This document shows positions 1-7,673 of a stretch of 9,480 bases of DNA, piece after piece (the stretch's first letter is position 1; every line of letters begins with the position of its first letter). The stretch is from Chromatiales bacterium (GTDB lineage: Bacteria; Pseudomonadota; Gammaproteobacteria; Thiohalomonadales; Thiohalomonadaceae): NCBI GenBank assembly GCA_029864785.1, contig JAOTST010000040.1:1-9480 (forward strand), written 5' to 3'. The translations under genes and the position numbers were made by a program. The notes under the pieces are model-generated. The model saw nothing but the letters and a program-made list of their open reading frames with translations. It had not been told where the DNA came from and did no database searches.

Positions 1-1119
1 GTGCTTGAAAATCATTCTCCCTATAAAGGCTCTTCGTTTGCTGAACGAATCCATATTGACTTACCCCTGTTAGCGGGGCTGCTGCTGCTATCCGCCATTG
101 GTTTGATAACTCTCTATAGTGCCGGAAACCAGAGTATGGATCTGATTTGGCGTCAATTAACTCGTCTAGGTATCGCATTTGGAGTCATGCTCGTGATCGC
201 CCAAATTCCCCCTGAAGTAATCCGTCGCTGGGCACGTCCACTATTTATCTTCGGATTACTAATGTTACTCACCGTCCTGGTGACAGGAACCATTGGTAAG
301 GGAGCACAACGTTGGCTTGATCTGGGTTTTGCCCGTTTTCAGCCATCGGAGCTAATGAAGCTCGCGGTGCCCATGATGCTTGCTTGGTACTTTCATGAGA
401 AACCACTCCCACCATGGAACCGACATCTAGCAGTGGCCCTTATTATTGTTCTGCTACCCACCCTACTCATTGCGAAGCAGCCCGATCTAGGAACAGCGAT
501 TCTTATTGCAAGTTCCGGCATCGCTGTATTGCTTTTTTCAGGTCTCAGATGGCGTCTGGTCGCCTATGCCCTGCTACTACTGATCCCCATTGCCACACTG
601 TTATGGCTTTATGGTATGCATGGTTATCAACGCCAACGCGTCTTGACTTTTCTAAACCCAGAGAGCGCTCCGCTCGGTGCGGGATACCATATCATTCAAT
701 CAAAAATTGCCATCGGCTCTGGGGGGCTTTACGGTAAGGGCTGGCTCAACGGAACTCAATCCCATCTCGATTTTCTGCCCGAACGTCACACCGACTTCAT
801 CTTTGCCGTTTTTGGCGAAGAGTTTGGCTTTGTCGGCATCGGCATACTGCTACTTATCTATCTAGCCGTGATTTTACGTGGGCTCTATATTGCAACCCAG
901 GCACGAGACACCTTCTCAAGACTGCTCGCAGGTGGATTGACCATGACTTTTCTGGTCTACCTATTCGTTAACATCGGTATGGTGAGTGGACTTCTCCCCG
1001 TTGTTGGGCTGCCACTCCCTTTAATCAGCTACGGCGGATCTTCAATGGTGACCTTGATGGCCGCTTTCGGTATCCTCTGTTCCATTCAAACACATCGTAA
1101 TCTACTAAAATCGTCATGA
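1..1119 (+). CDS. rodA: Peptidoglycan glycosyltransferase RodA (SEDS family)
   Basis: RodA is an inner-membrane SEDS protein that polymerises lipid II into glycan strands with PBP2 in the elongation (Rod) machinery. The 372-residue length and roughly ten hydrophobic segments fit the family. Visible signatures are ARFQPSELMKL (111-121), KQPDLGTA (159-166), GYQRQRVLTFLNP (208-220), the block around LPERHTDFIFAVFGEE (259-274) and LPLISYGGSSM (339-349). Asp265 in the HTD motif lies where E. coli RodA has its essential Asp262. The start is GTG at the first base of the window, so its ribosome site and the expected upstream mrdA (PBP2) cannot be seen. The stop overlaps the mltB start as ATGA. FtsW is the main alternative, but the length and the rlpA/dacA context favour RodA. 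Confidence 0.96.
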   Translation: MLENHSPYKGSSFAERIHIDLPLLAGLLLLSAIGLITLYSAGNQSMDLIWRQLTRLGIAFGVMLVIAQIPPEVIRRWARPLFIFGLLMLLTVLVTGTIGKGAQRWLDLGFARFQPSELMKLAVPMMLAWYFHEKPLPPWNRHLAVALIIVLLPTLLIAKQPDLGTAILIASSGIAVLLFSGLRWRLVAYALLLLIPIATLLWLYGMHGYQRQRVLTFLNPESAPLGAGYHIIQSKIAIGSGGLYGKGWLNGTQSHLDFLPERHTDFIFAVFGEEFGFVGIGILLLIYLAVILRGLYIATQARDTFSRLLAGGLTMTFLVYLFVNIGMVSGLLPVVGLPLPLISYGGSSMVTLMAAFGILCSIQTHRNLLKSS

Positions 1120-2099
1120 AAATATTTTTCCGTTTTATCATCACTCTACTCCTTACCGTGCCACTTGCCGCTGTCGCGGCATCCACCTCCTCTTTTGAAG
1201 CGGAACCGGTTGACCTTTTTATCAAGGAGATGGTCAAAGAACACCACTTTGATGCAGGAAAACTCAGAAATGTGCTGAATCAGGCCGAAAAAAAGCAGAC
1301 CATTCTAGACGCCATTAGTCGCCCGGCTGAAGGTAAACTCTGGCATGAGTATCGTCCCATATTTATGACCGAGTCACGTATTCGTGAAGGTATAAAGTTC
1401 TGGAAAAAAAATAAGACTATTCTCGCTGCCGCAGAGAAAAAATATGGCGTTCCTGCAACCATTATTACCGCTATTATCGGGGTAGAGACTCGCTACGGCC
1501 GTTTTCGAGGGAGCTACCGGGTCATCGACGCCCTCTCCACCCTCGCCTTCGCCTACCCTAAGCGCGCCAAATTTTTCCGAGGCCAGCTCAAAGAGTTTCT
1601 GATTATGGCAAGGGAGGAAAAAATGGATCCGCTTATGCCTCTAGGTTCCTACGCCGGAGCGATGGGGCAGCCGCAGTTTATTCCAAGTAGTTTTAGAAGT
1701 TATGCCGTCGATTTTGATGGCGATGGTAGACGCGATCTATGGGACAACATGGATGATATTATTGGCAGTGTTGCCAACTACTTCAGCCGCCACAAATGGC
1801 ACGCAGGAGAGCCTGTCATCACCCGCGCCAAAGTTGGTTCATCTGTTCCTGAATCACTCCTGAAAAATGGCTACAAACCTTCATTTAAGGCCGCAATTCT
1901 GAGCGATTATAAAATTAAGAGCTCAGATAACATTCCCGATGATCGTGAGGTCGCCCTCATCGCGCTGGAGCAGAAACAGGGGCACGAATACTGGATTGGC
2001 TTTCATAACTTCTACGTCATCACCCGTTACAACCATAGCCCGCTCTACGCAATGGCGGTCTATCAACTAAGTGAAGCGATCCGCTCAGGGGCGATGTAA
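1116..2099 (+). CDS. mltB: Lytic murein transglycosylase B, periplasmic form
   Basis: MltB cleaves the MurNAc-GlcNAc bond of peptidoglycan and leaves a 1,6-anhydro-MurNAc end. The 327-residue product has an N-terminal signal sequence ending near AAVAA (residues 18-22), then the Slt35/MltB fold. Visible signatures are IGVETRYG with the presumed catalytic Glu124, SYAGAMGQPQFIPSSF (178-193), an EF-hand-like acidic loop DFDGDGRRDLWD (199-210, as in the calcium site of Slt35) and RYNHSPLYAMAV (304-315). The signal lacks a lipobox cysteine, so unlike E. coli MltB it is probably soluble in the periplasm. It overlaps rodA by 4 bp with no clear ribosome site, so translational coupling is likely. E. 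coli does not keep mltB at this locus. Confidence 0.95.
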   Translation: MKIFFRFIITLLLTVPLAAVAASTSSFEAEPVDLFIKEMVKEHHFDAGKLRNVLNQAEKKQTILDAISRPAEGKLWHEYRPIFMTESRIREGIKFWKKNKTILAAAEKKYGVPATIITAIIGVETRYGRFRGSYRVIDALSTLAFAYPKRAKFFRGQLKEFLIMAREEKMDPLMPLGSYAGAMGQPQFIPSSFRSYAVDFDGDGRRDLWDNMDDIIGSVANYFSRHKWHAGEPVITRAKVGSSVPESLLKNGYKPSFKAAILSDYKIKSSDNIPDDREVALIALEQKQGHEYWIGFHNFYVITRYNHSPLYAMAVYQLSEAIRSGAM

Positions 2100-2104
2100 T
2101 CGAC

Positions 2105-3106
2105 GTGTCTATTCGAAATATTACGCTCACTACCCTACTGCTATTACTCAGCGGTTGTAGTGATCTCGCCTTCCGTGATAGCGGCCCCCGGCACACATTT
2201 GACCCCGATTCCGTAGCCGAGATCGAACCTCGTATTGAGCCACACAGTGCAGGGGGAAATCCTAAAAACTACCGTGTCTTCGGCAAACAGTATCATGTAA
2301 TGCAGAGTAGCCGGGGGTTTACAGAAAAAGGCAACGCCTCCTGGTATGGCACCAAATTTCATGGTCAAAAAACCTCCAACGGAGAGCGCTACGATATGTA
2401 CGCCATCAGTGCAGCCCACAAAACACTGCCTATCCCTACCTATCTTGAGGTCACCAATCTAGAAAATGGTCGTAAGCTGATCGTACGTGTAAATGATCGG
2501 GGTCCATTCCACTCTGGGCGTATTATCGACCTATCTTATGCTGCGGCAGCTAAACTCGGATATGCCAGTAAAGGGACTGCTCGTGTCGAAATTCGTGCCA
2601 TTGATGTCGCCCAATACCAGAGAGAAAAACTTCAAACTGTCACCTCAACCCGCTCATCTCCGATCACCATAACACCACTCCAGAGCACCATTACAGCAAA
2701 GGCCACGCCCCTGCCAGCTATTGAATATACCGAACATGCTGAAACGACTAAATCCACAAAGCCCTCTCTGGCCTCCCCATCTACAGATTCAACTAAAGCT
2801 GTCGTCGCAAGTAGCCAAAATACTCCCCCTGAAAAAAACCGGTTACCTACCCCCTTAAAAAAGAAAATTTATATTCAGCTTGGGGCCTTCTCTAACCGTG
2901 CCAATGCCGAAAAAATGGTAAAACAGACCCATCAGGCACAAATTTCTACTGCGGGAAAAGCAACCATCCTGCCATTTACCAGCAAATCGAGATTAATCTA
3001 CCGCGTCCGTCTCGGTCCTTTTAGTAGCAAAACTGCTGCATCTCAAACGCTGCAACATCTGCTTCAGAAAAATATAGGTGAACCCAAAATTTTCTTCGAC
3101 TCGTGA
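2105..3106 (+). CDS. rlpA: Septal ring lytic transglycosylase / lipoprotein RlpA
   Basis: RlpA is an outer-membrane lipoprotein that, in Pseudomonas, cuts glycan strands stripped of stem peptides and helps daughter cells separate. The GTG start gives a short signal with lipobox LSGC, lipidated at Cys18. A double-psi beta-barrel covers about 76-165 and includes GNASWYGTKFHGQKTSNGE and VNDRGPF. Glu94, His105 and Asp131 keep the spacing of the residues implicated in P. aeruginosa RlpA (E120, H131, D157, recalled from the literature), so the enzyme is probably active. A Ser/Thr/Pro/Lys-rich linker (about 175-250) leads to a SPOR domain (about 253-332, starting KKKIYIQLGAFSNRANAEKM), which binds denuded glycan at the septum. 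It starts 5 bp after mltB. The start is weakly supported by AGGGG about 13 bp upstream, but no other start fits the lipobox. Confidence 0.95.
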   Translation: MSIRNITLTTLLLLLSGCSDLAFRDSGPRHTFDPDSVAEIEPRIEPHSAGGNPKNYRVFGKQYHVMQSSRGFTEKGNASWYGTKFHGQKTSNGERYDMYAISAAHKTLPIPTYLEVTNLENGRKLIVRVNDRGPFHSGRIIDLSYAAAAKLGYASKGTARVEIRAIDVAQYQREKLQTVTSTRSSPITITPLQSTITAKATPLPAIEYTEHAETTKSTKPSLASPSTDSTKAVVASSQNTPPEKNRLPTPLKKKIYIQLGAFSNRANAEKMVKQTHQAQISTAGKATILPFTSKSRLIYRVRLGPFSSKTAASQTLQHLLQKNIGEPKIFFDS

Positions 3107-3132
3107 GGTACACTCAAATTTCCGAACGAGTC
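3098..3132. repeat. 7-bp perfect inverted repeat spanning the rlpA stop
   Basis: GACTCGT at 3098-3104 is exactly complementary to ACGAGTC at 3126-3132, with a 21-nt loop that includes the end of the rlpA stop codon. A stem-loop could form in the mRNA at the end of rlpA. No T-run follows directly (the nearest, TTTTT, is about 20 nt on), so it is not a canonical Rho-independent terminator. It may stabilise the 3' end or be chance. Confidence 0.35.
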
Positions 3133-3328
3133 CACAAGGTGCGCTTATTCTGTTTTTGAACAAAAGAACCAACACTTGAGTATCCTCATCCTAAGATTTA
3201 ACTCCTTCTTCCCGCACTAAAGTCGGCATATTCAAGAATACCTTGGTATAAGTCGCCAATACTCTTTGCGTCTGCCCCACTCAACCCCGTAAAATAGAGA
3301 ACTCTACTCCTAGACAAACGAAAAATTA
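3107..3328. other. rlpA-dacA intergenic region
   Basis: This 222-bp gap is the only long break in the plus-strand cluster. I see no convincing small gene in it. It holds the second arm of the inverted repeat that begins in rlpA, two small dyads (TATTC-AA-GAATA and ATACC-TT-GGTAT, about 3229-3249), an extended -10-like TGGTATAAG at 3244-3252 without a matching -35, and a better promoter candidate at 3266-3295. It probably separates dacA and the downstream genes as their own transcription unit. Confidence 0.5.
3266..3295 (+). promoter_or_regulatory. Candidate sigma70 promoter for dacA
   Basis: TTGCGT (3266-3271) and TAAAAT (3290-3295) are separated by 18 bp, which resembles a sigma70 -35/-10 pair. 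The -10 matches consensus at 5 of 6 bases and the -35 at 3 of 6. Transcription would start near 3302 and give a leader of about 26 nt before the dacA ATG at 3329. No strong Shine-Dalgarno sequence lies in that leader. Sequence inference only. Confidence 0.4.
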
Positions 3329-4465
3329 ATGAATCTCTTTCGCCTGATCGCCGTAGCGGCACTCTTGCTTAACTCGCATCTCCTTTTTGCAGTCTCAATG
3401 ATACCCGCCCCACCCAAGCTTGCCGCTACCGGTTATATTTTGATGGATCATCAGAGCGGCCAAATTCTGGCATCGAACAATCCAGATGCTCGTCTAGAGC
3501 CAGCAAGCCTTACCAAGATCATGACCGCTTATGTTGTATTTAATGAGATCGAGAATAATCATATTCGTCTCGATGAAGAGGTTCGCGTCAGTGAAAAAGC
3601 GTGGCGCTCCCCTGGCTCACGGATGTTTATCAAAGAGGGAACCAAAGTCTCTGTCGAAAAACTCCTCCATGGCATGATTATCCAATCTGGCAATGATGCC
3701 AGTGTCGCTCTTGCTGAATTCAGCGCAGGCAGTGAAGAGGCCTTTGTTGATCTGATGAATAACCATGCAAGTGAGCTGGGGCTGACCCATACTCATTACG
3801 CCAACAGTACCGGACTCCCTCACGCCAATCACTACACCACACCGAGGGATGTCGCCACACTGTCGGCCGCTTTGATCAAAAAATTCCCCGAATATTACAA
3901 ATGGTTCTCTATCAAAAAATATACCTACAATGACATCACCCAGAGCAATCGAAATTTACTGCTATTTCGCGACAAGTCCGTTGATGGATTGAAGACTGGG
4001 CATACCAATGCCGCCGGCTACTGTCTAGTGGCCACCGCCAAGCGTAATGATATGCGCCTGATTACAGTGGTCATGGGAACAAAAAGTGAACGTGCTCGCG
4101 CCGATGAGAGTCAGAAACTACTTAATTACGGCTTCCGCTTCTATGAAACGCACCGCCTCTACGGCACGGATGAGCAGATTAAGAAAATTCGAATCTGGCA
4201 AGGCGAACAAGAGTCGCTGGCGCTTGGCGTTGCTCAGGAGCTCTATATCACCGTCCCTCGCGGTCAGTACAAAAAGCTGGATGCATCGATGAAGATCAAT
4301 CAAGCCATTATCGCCCCGGTGAAAGCTGGAACACCATTAGGTCACATTGAGATTAAACTCGGTAACAAATTGATAGCACAACCCGAATTAATCGCCCTGA
4401 CCACGGTCAAAGAGGGTGGCCTGTTCCAGAAGCTGAAAGATAAAGTGCTTCTCATGTTGGAGTAA
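3329..4465 (+). CDS. dacA: D-alanyl-D-alanine carboxypeptidase (PBP5/6 family)
   Basis: This low-molecular-weight penicillin-binding protein removes the terminal D-Ala from peptidoglycan pentapeptides and so limits 4-3 cross-linking. The 378-residue product starts with a signal peptide (about 1-22). All three active-site motifs of the peptidase S11 family are present: SLTK (Ser60, Lys63), SGN (120-122) and KTG (222-224). A PBP5-type C-terminal beta domain covers about 275-360. The last 16 residues (GGLFQKLKDKVLLMLE) form the amphipathic helix that anchors PBP5 relatives to the outer face of the inner membrane. It follows a 222-bp gap with a candidate promoter and lies 6 bp before dat. Symbols dacA and dacC are both used for such proteins. 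Confidence 0.95.
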   Translation: MNLFRLIAVAALLLNSHLLFAVSMIPAPPKLAATGYILMDHQSGQILASNNPDARLEPASLTKIMTAYVVFNEIENNHIRLDEEVRVSEKAWRSPGSRMFIKEGTKVSVEKLLHGMIIQSGNDASVALAEFSAGSEEAFVDLMNNHASELGLTHTHYANSTGLPHANHYTTPRDVATLSAALIKKFPEYYKWFSIKKYTYNDITQSNRNLLLFRDKSVDGLKTGHTNAAGYCLVATAKRNDMRLITVVMGTKSERARADESQKLLNYGFRFYETHRLYGTDEQIKKIRIWQGEQESLALGVAQELYITVPRGQYKKLDASMKINQAIIAPVKAGTPLGHIEIKLGNKLIAQPELIALTTVKEGGLFQKLKDKVLLMLE

Positions 4466-4471
4466 TTTGTC

Positions 4472-5329
4472 ATGTCCAAGGTCTACCTCAATGGTGAATT
4501 TTTACCTATTGATGAGGCAAAGATCTCTGTTCTTGACCGTGGTTTTATCTTTGGCGATGGTGTCTACGAAGTCATCCCCGTCTATGGTAGTCGTCTCTTT
4601 CGCGGCTCCCATCACCTACAGCGACTGATCAATGGTCTGAAGGCGATCCGGATCACCAATCCACTGTCTGACATAGAGTGGATTAAGATCCTTGAGAAAC
4701 TGATTCAACAAAATGGTGGTGGTGACCAGTCGCTCTATCTACAAGTGACCCGTGGTATCGCTCCAAGGGACCATCGTTTTCCCGAACCAATCTCCCCCAC
4801 TATCTTTGCCATGAGCACCCCACTGACCGAAGCCGATCTTGATAAGCAGACCGGGATTAGCGCTGTGACCCTTGAGGATAACCGTTGGTTGCGCTGCAAT
4901 ATTAAATCCATTTCACTACTTCCCAATATCCTGCTCAAGCAGCAGGCCTATGATGCCGAGGGCGGTGAGGCACTACTTCTACGAAATGGCTTTGTCACCG
5001 AGGGCGCCTCCAGCAACATCATTGTTCTTAAGGACGATACCCTCATTACCCCCCCTAAATCGGAGCACCTGCTTCCAGGAATCACCCGAGACCTTGTTAT
5101 CGAGCTCTGTCATACCCACAATATCCCTTATGAACTGCGCGCCATCCCCCAAGCCGAGCTATTTGAAGCCGATGAGGTATGGGTAACCAGCTCAACCAAG
5201 GAGATCATCCCAATTATTAGCATTGATAAGCATGCTGTTGGCGATGGCCGTGTTGGTAATGGCTGGCGCAAGATAAGTCAGCTCTATCGAGAGTATAAAC
5301 AGTCATTTAGAGAGGGCCGAGCCGAATGA
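4472..5329 (+). CDS. dat: D-amino acid aminotransferase (PLP fold type IV)
   Basis: The enzyme moves amino groups between D-amino acids and 2-oxo acids, typically D-Ala + 2-oxoglutarate to pyruvate + D-Glu, in the cytoplasm. The 285-residue length fits the family. Lys145 in CNIKSISLLPN is the PLP lysine and Glu177 in TEGASSN contacts the cofactor; both positions agree with the Bacillus D-amino acid aminotransferase. The R-x-H motif in APRDHRFP (Arg99, His101) matches the carboxylate trap of the D-specific enzymes, which argues against the branched-chain IlvE or the PabC lyase. GGAG at 4459-4462, inside the dacA end, sits 9 bp before the ATG. The stop overlaps the ybeD start by 4 bp. A place beside dacA suggests a link to D-Ala/D-Glu supply or recycling, which is inference. 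Confidence 0.9.
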   Translation: MSKVYLNGEFLPIDEAKISVLDRGFIFGDGVYEVIPVYGSRLFRGSHHLQRLINGLKAIRITNPLSDIEWIKILEKLIQQNGGGDQSLYLQVTRGIAPRDHRFPEPISPTIFAMSTPLTEADLDKQTGISAVTLEDNRWLRCNIKSISLLPNILLKQQAYDAEGGEALLLRNGFVTEGASSNIIVLKDDTLITPPKSEHLLPGITRDLVIELCHTHNIPYELRAIPQAELFEADEVWVTSSTKEIIPIISIDKHAVGDGRVGNGWRKISQLYREYKQSFREGRAE

Positions 5330-5628
5330 GTGCAACATTTCATGATTTAACGGGTGAGCAGGGTGAAATTGATGAGGCCGTCTTCAACTTTCCATGTGAT
5401 TTTCCAATTAAGGCGATGGGAAGGCATAGTGATGAATTTGAGGCCACTGTCGTCACTATCGTGCGCAAACACTGTCCTGACATTGGTGAAAACTCGGTAA
5501 AAACTCGCGCCAGTAAAGCGGGTAGCTACCTCTCGGTGACGGTCATAGTTCGCGCTACCAGCAAGCTGCAGCTCGATAATCTCTATCTAGAACTGACAGC
5601 CCTTGATGAGGTTCTTTGGGCTCTTTGA
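5326..5628 (+). CDS. ybeD: YbeD / DUF493 family protein
   Basis: This is a small cytoplasmic protein of 100 residues (E. coli YbeD has 87) with a ferredoxin-like alpha/beta fold related to ACT-type regulatory domains. Its biochemical role is not firmly known. Family signatures are [13 protein letters not shown] (20-32) and the block [20 protein letters not shown] (63-82), followed by [18 protein letters not shown] at the C-terminus. The ATG overlaps the dat stop (ATGA), pointing to translational coupling, and GAGG lies about 10 bp upstream. It sits between dacA/dat and lipB as in many gammaproteobacteria, so the family is assigned on both sequence and context. Confidence 0.92.
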   Translation: MSATFHDLTGEQGEIDEAVFNFPCDFPIKAMGRHSDEFEATVVTIVRKHCPDIGENSVKTRASKAGSYLSVTVIVRATSKLQLDNLYLELTALDEVLWAL

Positions 5629-5650
5629 TTCCGCATTGCCACTAATTCCA

Positions 5651-6304
5651 ATGCCATCATCGCAGGTAAAGATTCGTCGACTTGGTAACGATACCCCTTA
5701 TCAGCCAACCTATCTGGCGATGCAGCAATTTACTGCCCGTAGAGACCCTAAAACCGTTGATGAGATCTGGCTTCTACAGCACCCTCCAACCTATACCCAA
5801 GGGACAAACGGCCGTGCAGAGCACCTTATCAACCCAACAGATATTCCTGTCATCAATATTGACCGAGGCGGACAGGTAACCTATCACGGGCCAGGCCAAT
5901 GGGTGATCTATCTGCTGATTGATATGCGTCGTCTAAAAATTGGGGTTCGCGCGCTGGTTAGTGAGCTGGAACAGAGTGTTATTGCGCTCCTGAAAAAACA
6001 TCATATCACTAGCTCCGCGCGCAGTGATGCGCCCGGTGTTTATGTCGATGGAGCCAAAATTGCTGCCCTGGGTCTAAAGATAAAGCGTGGGCATTGTTAC
6101 CATGGACTGAGCCTTAATGTAGCAATGGACCTCACCCCATTCCAGGGGATTAATCCTTGCGGCTACCAAGGAATGGAGGTTACCGACATGCAACAGCTTG
6201 GGGTCGACCTAGATCAAGAGACCATCGGTACACAACTGATTGAAATAGTCATTCAACAATTAGGCTATCAAGAGATGATTATCTTGGATAATCAACTACC
6301 TTGA
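5651..6304 (+). CDS. lipB: Octanoyl-[acyl-carrier-protein]:protein N-octanoyltransferase LipB
   Basis: LipB transfers octanoate from octanoyl-ACP to lipoyl-domain lysines, the first committed step of lipoate synthesis. Motifs are [12 protein letters not shown] (72-83 from this start), [11 protein letters not shown] with Lys136, and [13 protein letters not shown] with Cys170. This is the Cys/Lys dyad of the family (Cys169 and Lys135 in E. coli). I chose ATG 5651, giving 217 residues, because it matches family length and active-site numbering and avoids overlap with ybeD. The frame also stays open upstream, with TTG at 5603 and ATG at 5606 inside ybeD, and no start has a strong ribosome site. 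lipA does not follow, since the next gene is convergent. Confidence 0.94.
   Translation: MPSSQVKIRRLGNDTPYQPTYLAMQQFTARRDPKTVDEIWLLQHPPTYTQGTNGRAEHLINPTDIPVINIDRGGQVTYHGPGQWVIYLLIDMRRLKIGVRALVSELEQSVIALLKKHHITSSARSDAPGVYVDGAKIAALGLKIKRGHCYHGLSLNVAMDLTPFQGINPCGYQGMEVTDMQQLGVDLDQETIGTQLIEIVIQQLGYQEMIILDNQLP
6276..6294. repeat. 8-bp hairpin near the end of lipB
   Basis: TGATTATC (6276-6283), a 3-nt loop and GATAATCA (6287-6294) form a perfect 8-bp AT-rich stem inside the last codons of lipB, about 50 bp from the convergent gene end. Neither strand has the GC-rich stem plus T-run of a standard terminator. It may still slow polymerase or protect mRNA ends at the convergent junction. The 40 bp between the two genes (6305-6344) otherwise show only a weak 4-bp GAGC/GCTC dyad. 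Confidence 0.3.
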
Positions 6305-6344
6305 GAATACGAGCCAGGATAACGCTCACATAGCTCTGCAACCT

Positions 6345-7673
6345 TTACTGCTCGCCTTCGTAAAGCACCCGCCACTGACCGCTGTCTTGGGTAAGGTAGA
6401 GCCTCTTCTGGCTCACACTCTGATAATTGTTAGACTCATAGCGCTGCTCGAAATTGGCTACCACCATCTCACTACCACCCGCAGCGCCCTTAGGATAGGC
6501 GAAAAGTGATAGCTCACTCACCTTAACGCGTTGATATTTCTTCGATGTTGCAATACGGCGTTTGCGCTTTTGCCAACTGGAAAGGTTTTCACGATTACTC
6601 CAGAAGCCATCGGCATAGTGTGCTAAATAGCGATCAACATCGCCACTTTCCCAGTCGCTACGCCACTTTTCAATCGCCTGCATAATACCGTCATGAAGGC
6701 TGCTCCACTGCTTTCCGTTCATCCACTCAATTTTCTCGGTCACAATTACCGGGCTCTTACCGGGCTGCAAATAGTCATCGACTCTGGAGAGATCAATATT
6801 GGGAAGTACCACGCACCCCTCACTATCAAGCGGTGGACGGCTATAGAAATTACTCTCTGTTCCGTGCAGCCAGATCCCATATCCTGTCTTACCCAGGTGA
6901 CGATCCAACTCATTGGGATAGTTCATAGGAAAGGCGCCAATGCCATATTTTTCAGGAAGCTGTTCATCCGGGATATGTCGGGTAATAAAGTAGACCCCTT
7001 CTGGGGTTTTAAAATCTCCGCTGAACTGTTTATTTCCCGATAATTTCCCCGTACTCACATAAAAATCACGCACCAGATATGGCTTGGCACTGTGTTCATC
7101 CCAACGATAGAGGTAGAGGCGATGAGCCGATTTATCCACCAAAATGGCATTCCCCACAGATGGGTCTAAATGGAGTAGAGCTCGTGGTAACCGGCCATTC
7201 GGGATGGTATCAATAAATGCATTAAGACGTGCATCCGCCTCATTTCTAAGATGTTGCAAACTCCCTGAGTCAGCGAGCTTTATCAATTTGGCAGAGATCT
7301 CTATTTTTGAGACTGACTTTAAGCGCATCTGATAGAGATCCCCCAATAGCAGATGTGCCAGATAAAATTTTGGAGCCCGCTCAGAAAGTTGTTCTAGCTC
7401 CTCAATCGCTCCCGATAGATCGCCTTGCTTAAACCTTACCAAGCCATGCAACAGAGCCGCTTCATAATCATTCGCATCCTGCTGTAGTCTAAGCTCTAGT
7501 GATGCCAACACCTTGTCCGAGTCAATCGGTTGAGCATCTGGCTGGCGGGAGGGCTCACTCTCTCCATGCGTGATGTGGGAGAGATCGATTTTTGCCAAAT
7601 TAACAGCCGAGCTAGCCGAAAGGGAGGCTGATAATAAGAGCGGCCAAAAAAGACCTCGGACTATCCACTTCAT
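6345..7673 (-). CDS. Csd6/Pgp2-like YkuD peptidoglycan peptidase with TPR and NTF2-like domains
   Basis: This is an exported 442-residue protein with signal peptide about 1-23 (ASLSASSA). TPR-like helices cover about 52-120, a YkuD catalytic domain about 173-312 and an NTF2-like domain about 330-440. The YkuD active site is seen as LHGTES (His270, Gly271) and DSEGCVVLPN (Ser284, Cys287). The usual SHGC-I/V-R form is replaced by SEGCVV. YkuD followed by NTF2-like is the architecture of Helicobacter Csd6 and Campylobacter Pgp2, which remove the terminal D-Ala from tetrapeptides. An L,D-carboxypeptidase is therefore more likely than a 3-3 cross-linking L,D-transpeptidase, but sequence alone cannot settle this. 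The ATG overlaps the stop of the upstream TPR gene by 4 bp (ATGA), so the two form one operon. Confidence 0.82.
   Translation of the reverse strand: MKWIVRGLFWPLLLSASLSASSAVNLAKIDLSHITHGESEPSRQPDAQPIDSDKVLASLELRLQQDANDYEAALLHGLVRFKQGDLSGAIEELEQLSERAPKFYLAHLLLGDLYQMRLKSVSKIEISAKLIKLADSGSLQHLRNEADARLNAFIDTIPNGRLPRALLHLDPSVGNAILVDKSAHRLYLYRWDEHSAKPYLVRDFYVSTGKLSGNKQFSGDFKTPEGVYFITRHIPDEQLPEKYGIGAFPMNYPNELDRHLGKTGYGIWLHGTESNFYSRPPLDSEGCVVLPNIDLSRVDDYLQPGKSPVIVTEKIEWMNGKQWSSLHDGIMQAIEKWRSDWESGDVDRYLAHYADGFWSNRENLSSWQKRKRRIATSKKYQRVKVSELSLFAYPKGAAGGSEMVVANFEQRYESNNYQSVSQKRLYLTQDSGQWRVLYEGEQ

Noticed and set aside
414..865. Two plus-strand open frames inside rodA
   Set aside because: They lie in other frames of a strongly supported rodA, have no recognisable domain and have atypical composition.
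2144..2419. Minus-strand frame of 91 codons inside rlpA
   Set aside because: It is antisense to the conserved RlpA barrel, with no domain or credible ribosome site.
2993..3175. Minus-strand frame crossing the rlpA end and the intergenic region
   Set aside because: Most of it is antisense to the SPOR domain and the remainder shows no known motif.
3244..3252. Extended -10 promoter TGGTATAAG
   Set aside because: No -35 match sits at the proper distance, and the pair at 3266-3295 is better placed for dacA.
5603..5650. Longer lipB start (TTG 5603 or ATG 5606) overlapping ybeD
   Set aside because: It adds a non-conserved 16-residue tail, while ATG 5651 restores the E. coli-like Lys/Cys numbering. 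It cannot be fully excluded since no start has a strong ribosome site.
6276..6344. Bidirectional Rho-independent terminator at the convergent junction
   Set aside because: The hairpin is AT-rich, lies inside lipB and has no T-run on either side.
6693..7043. Plus-strand frame of 116 codons opposite the YkuD domain
   Set aside because: It is antisense to the conserved catalytic region and has no known domain.
6345..7673. Inactive (pseudo-enzyme) YkuD protein because of the altered motif
   Set aside because: The His, Gly, Ser and Cys residues needed for catalysis remain, so altered specificity is more likely than loss of activity.
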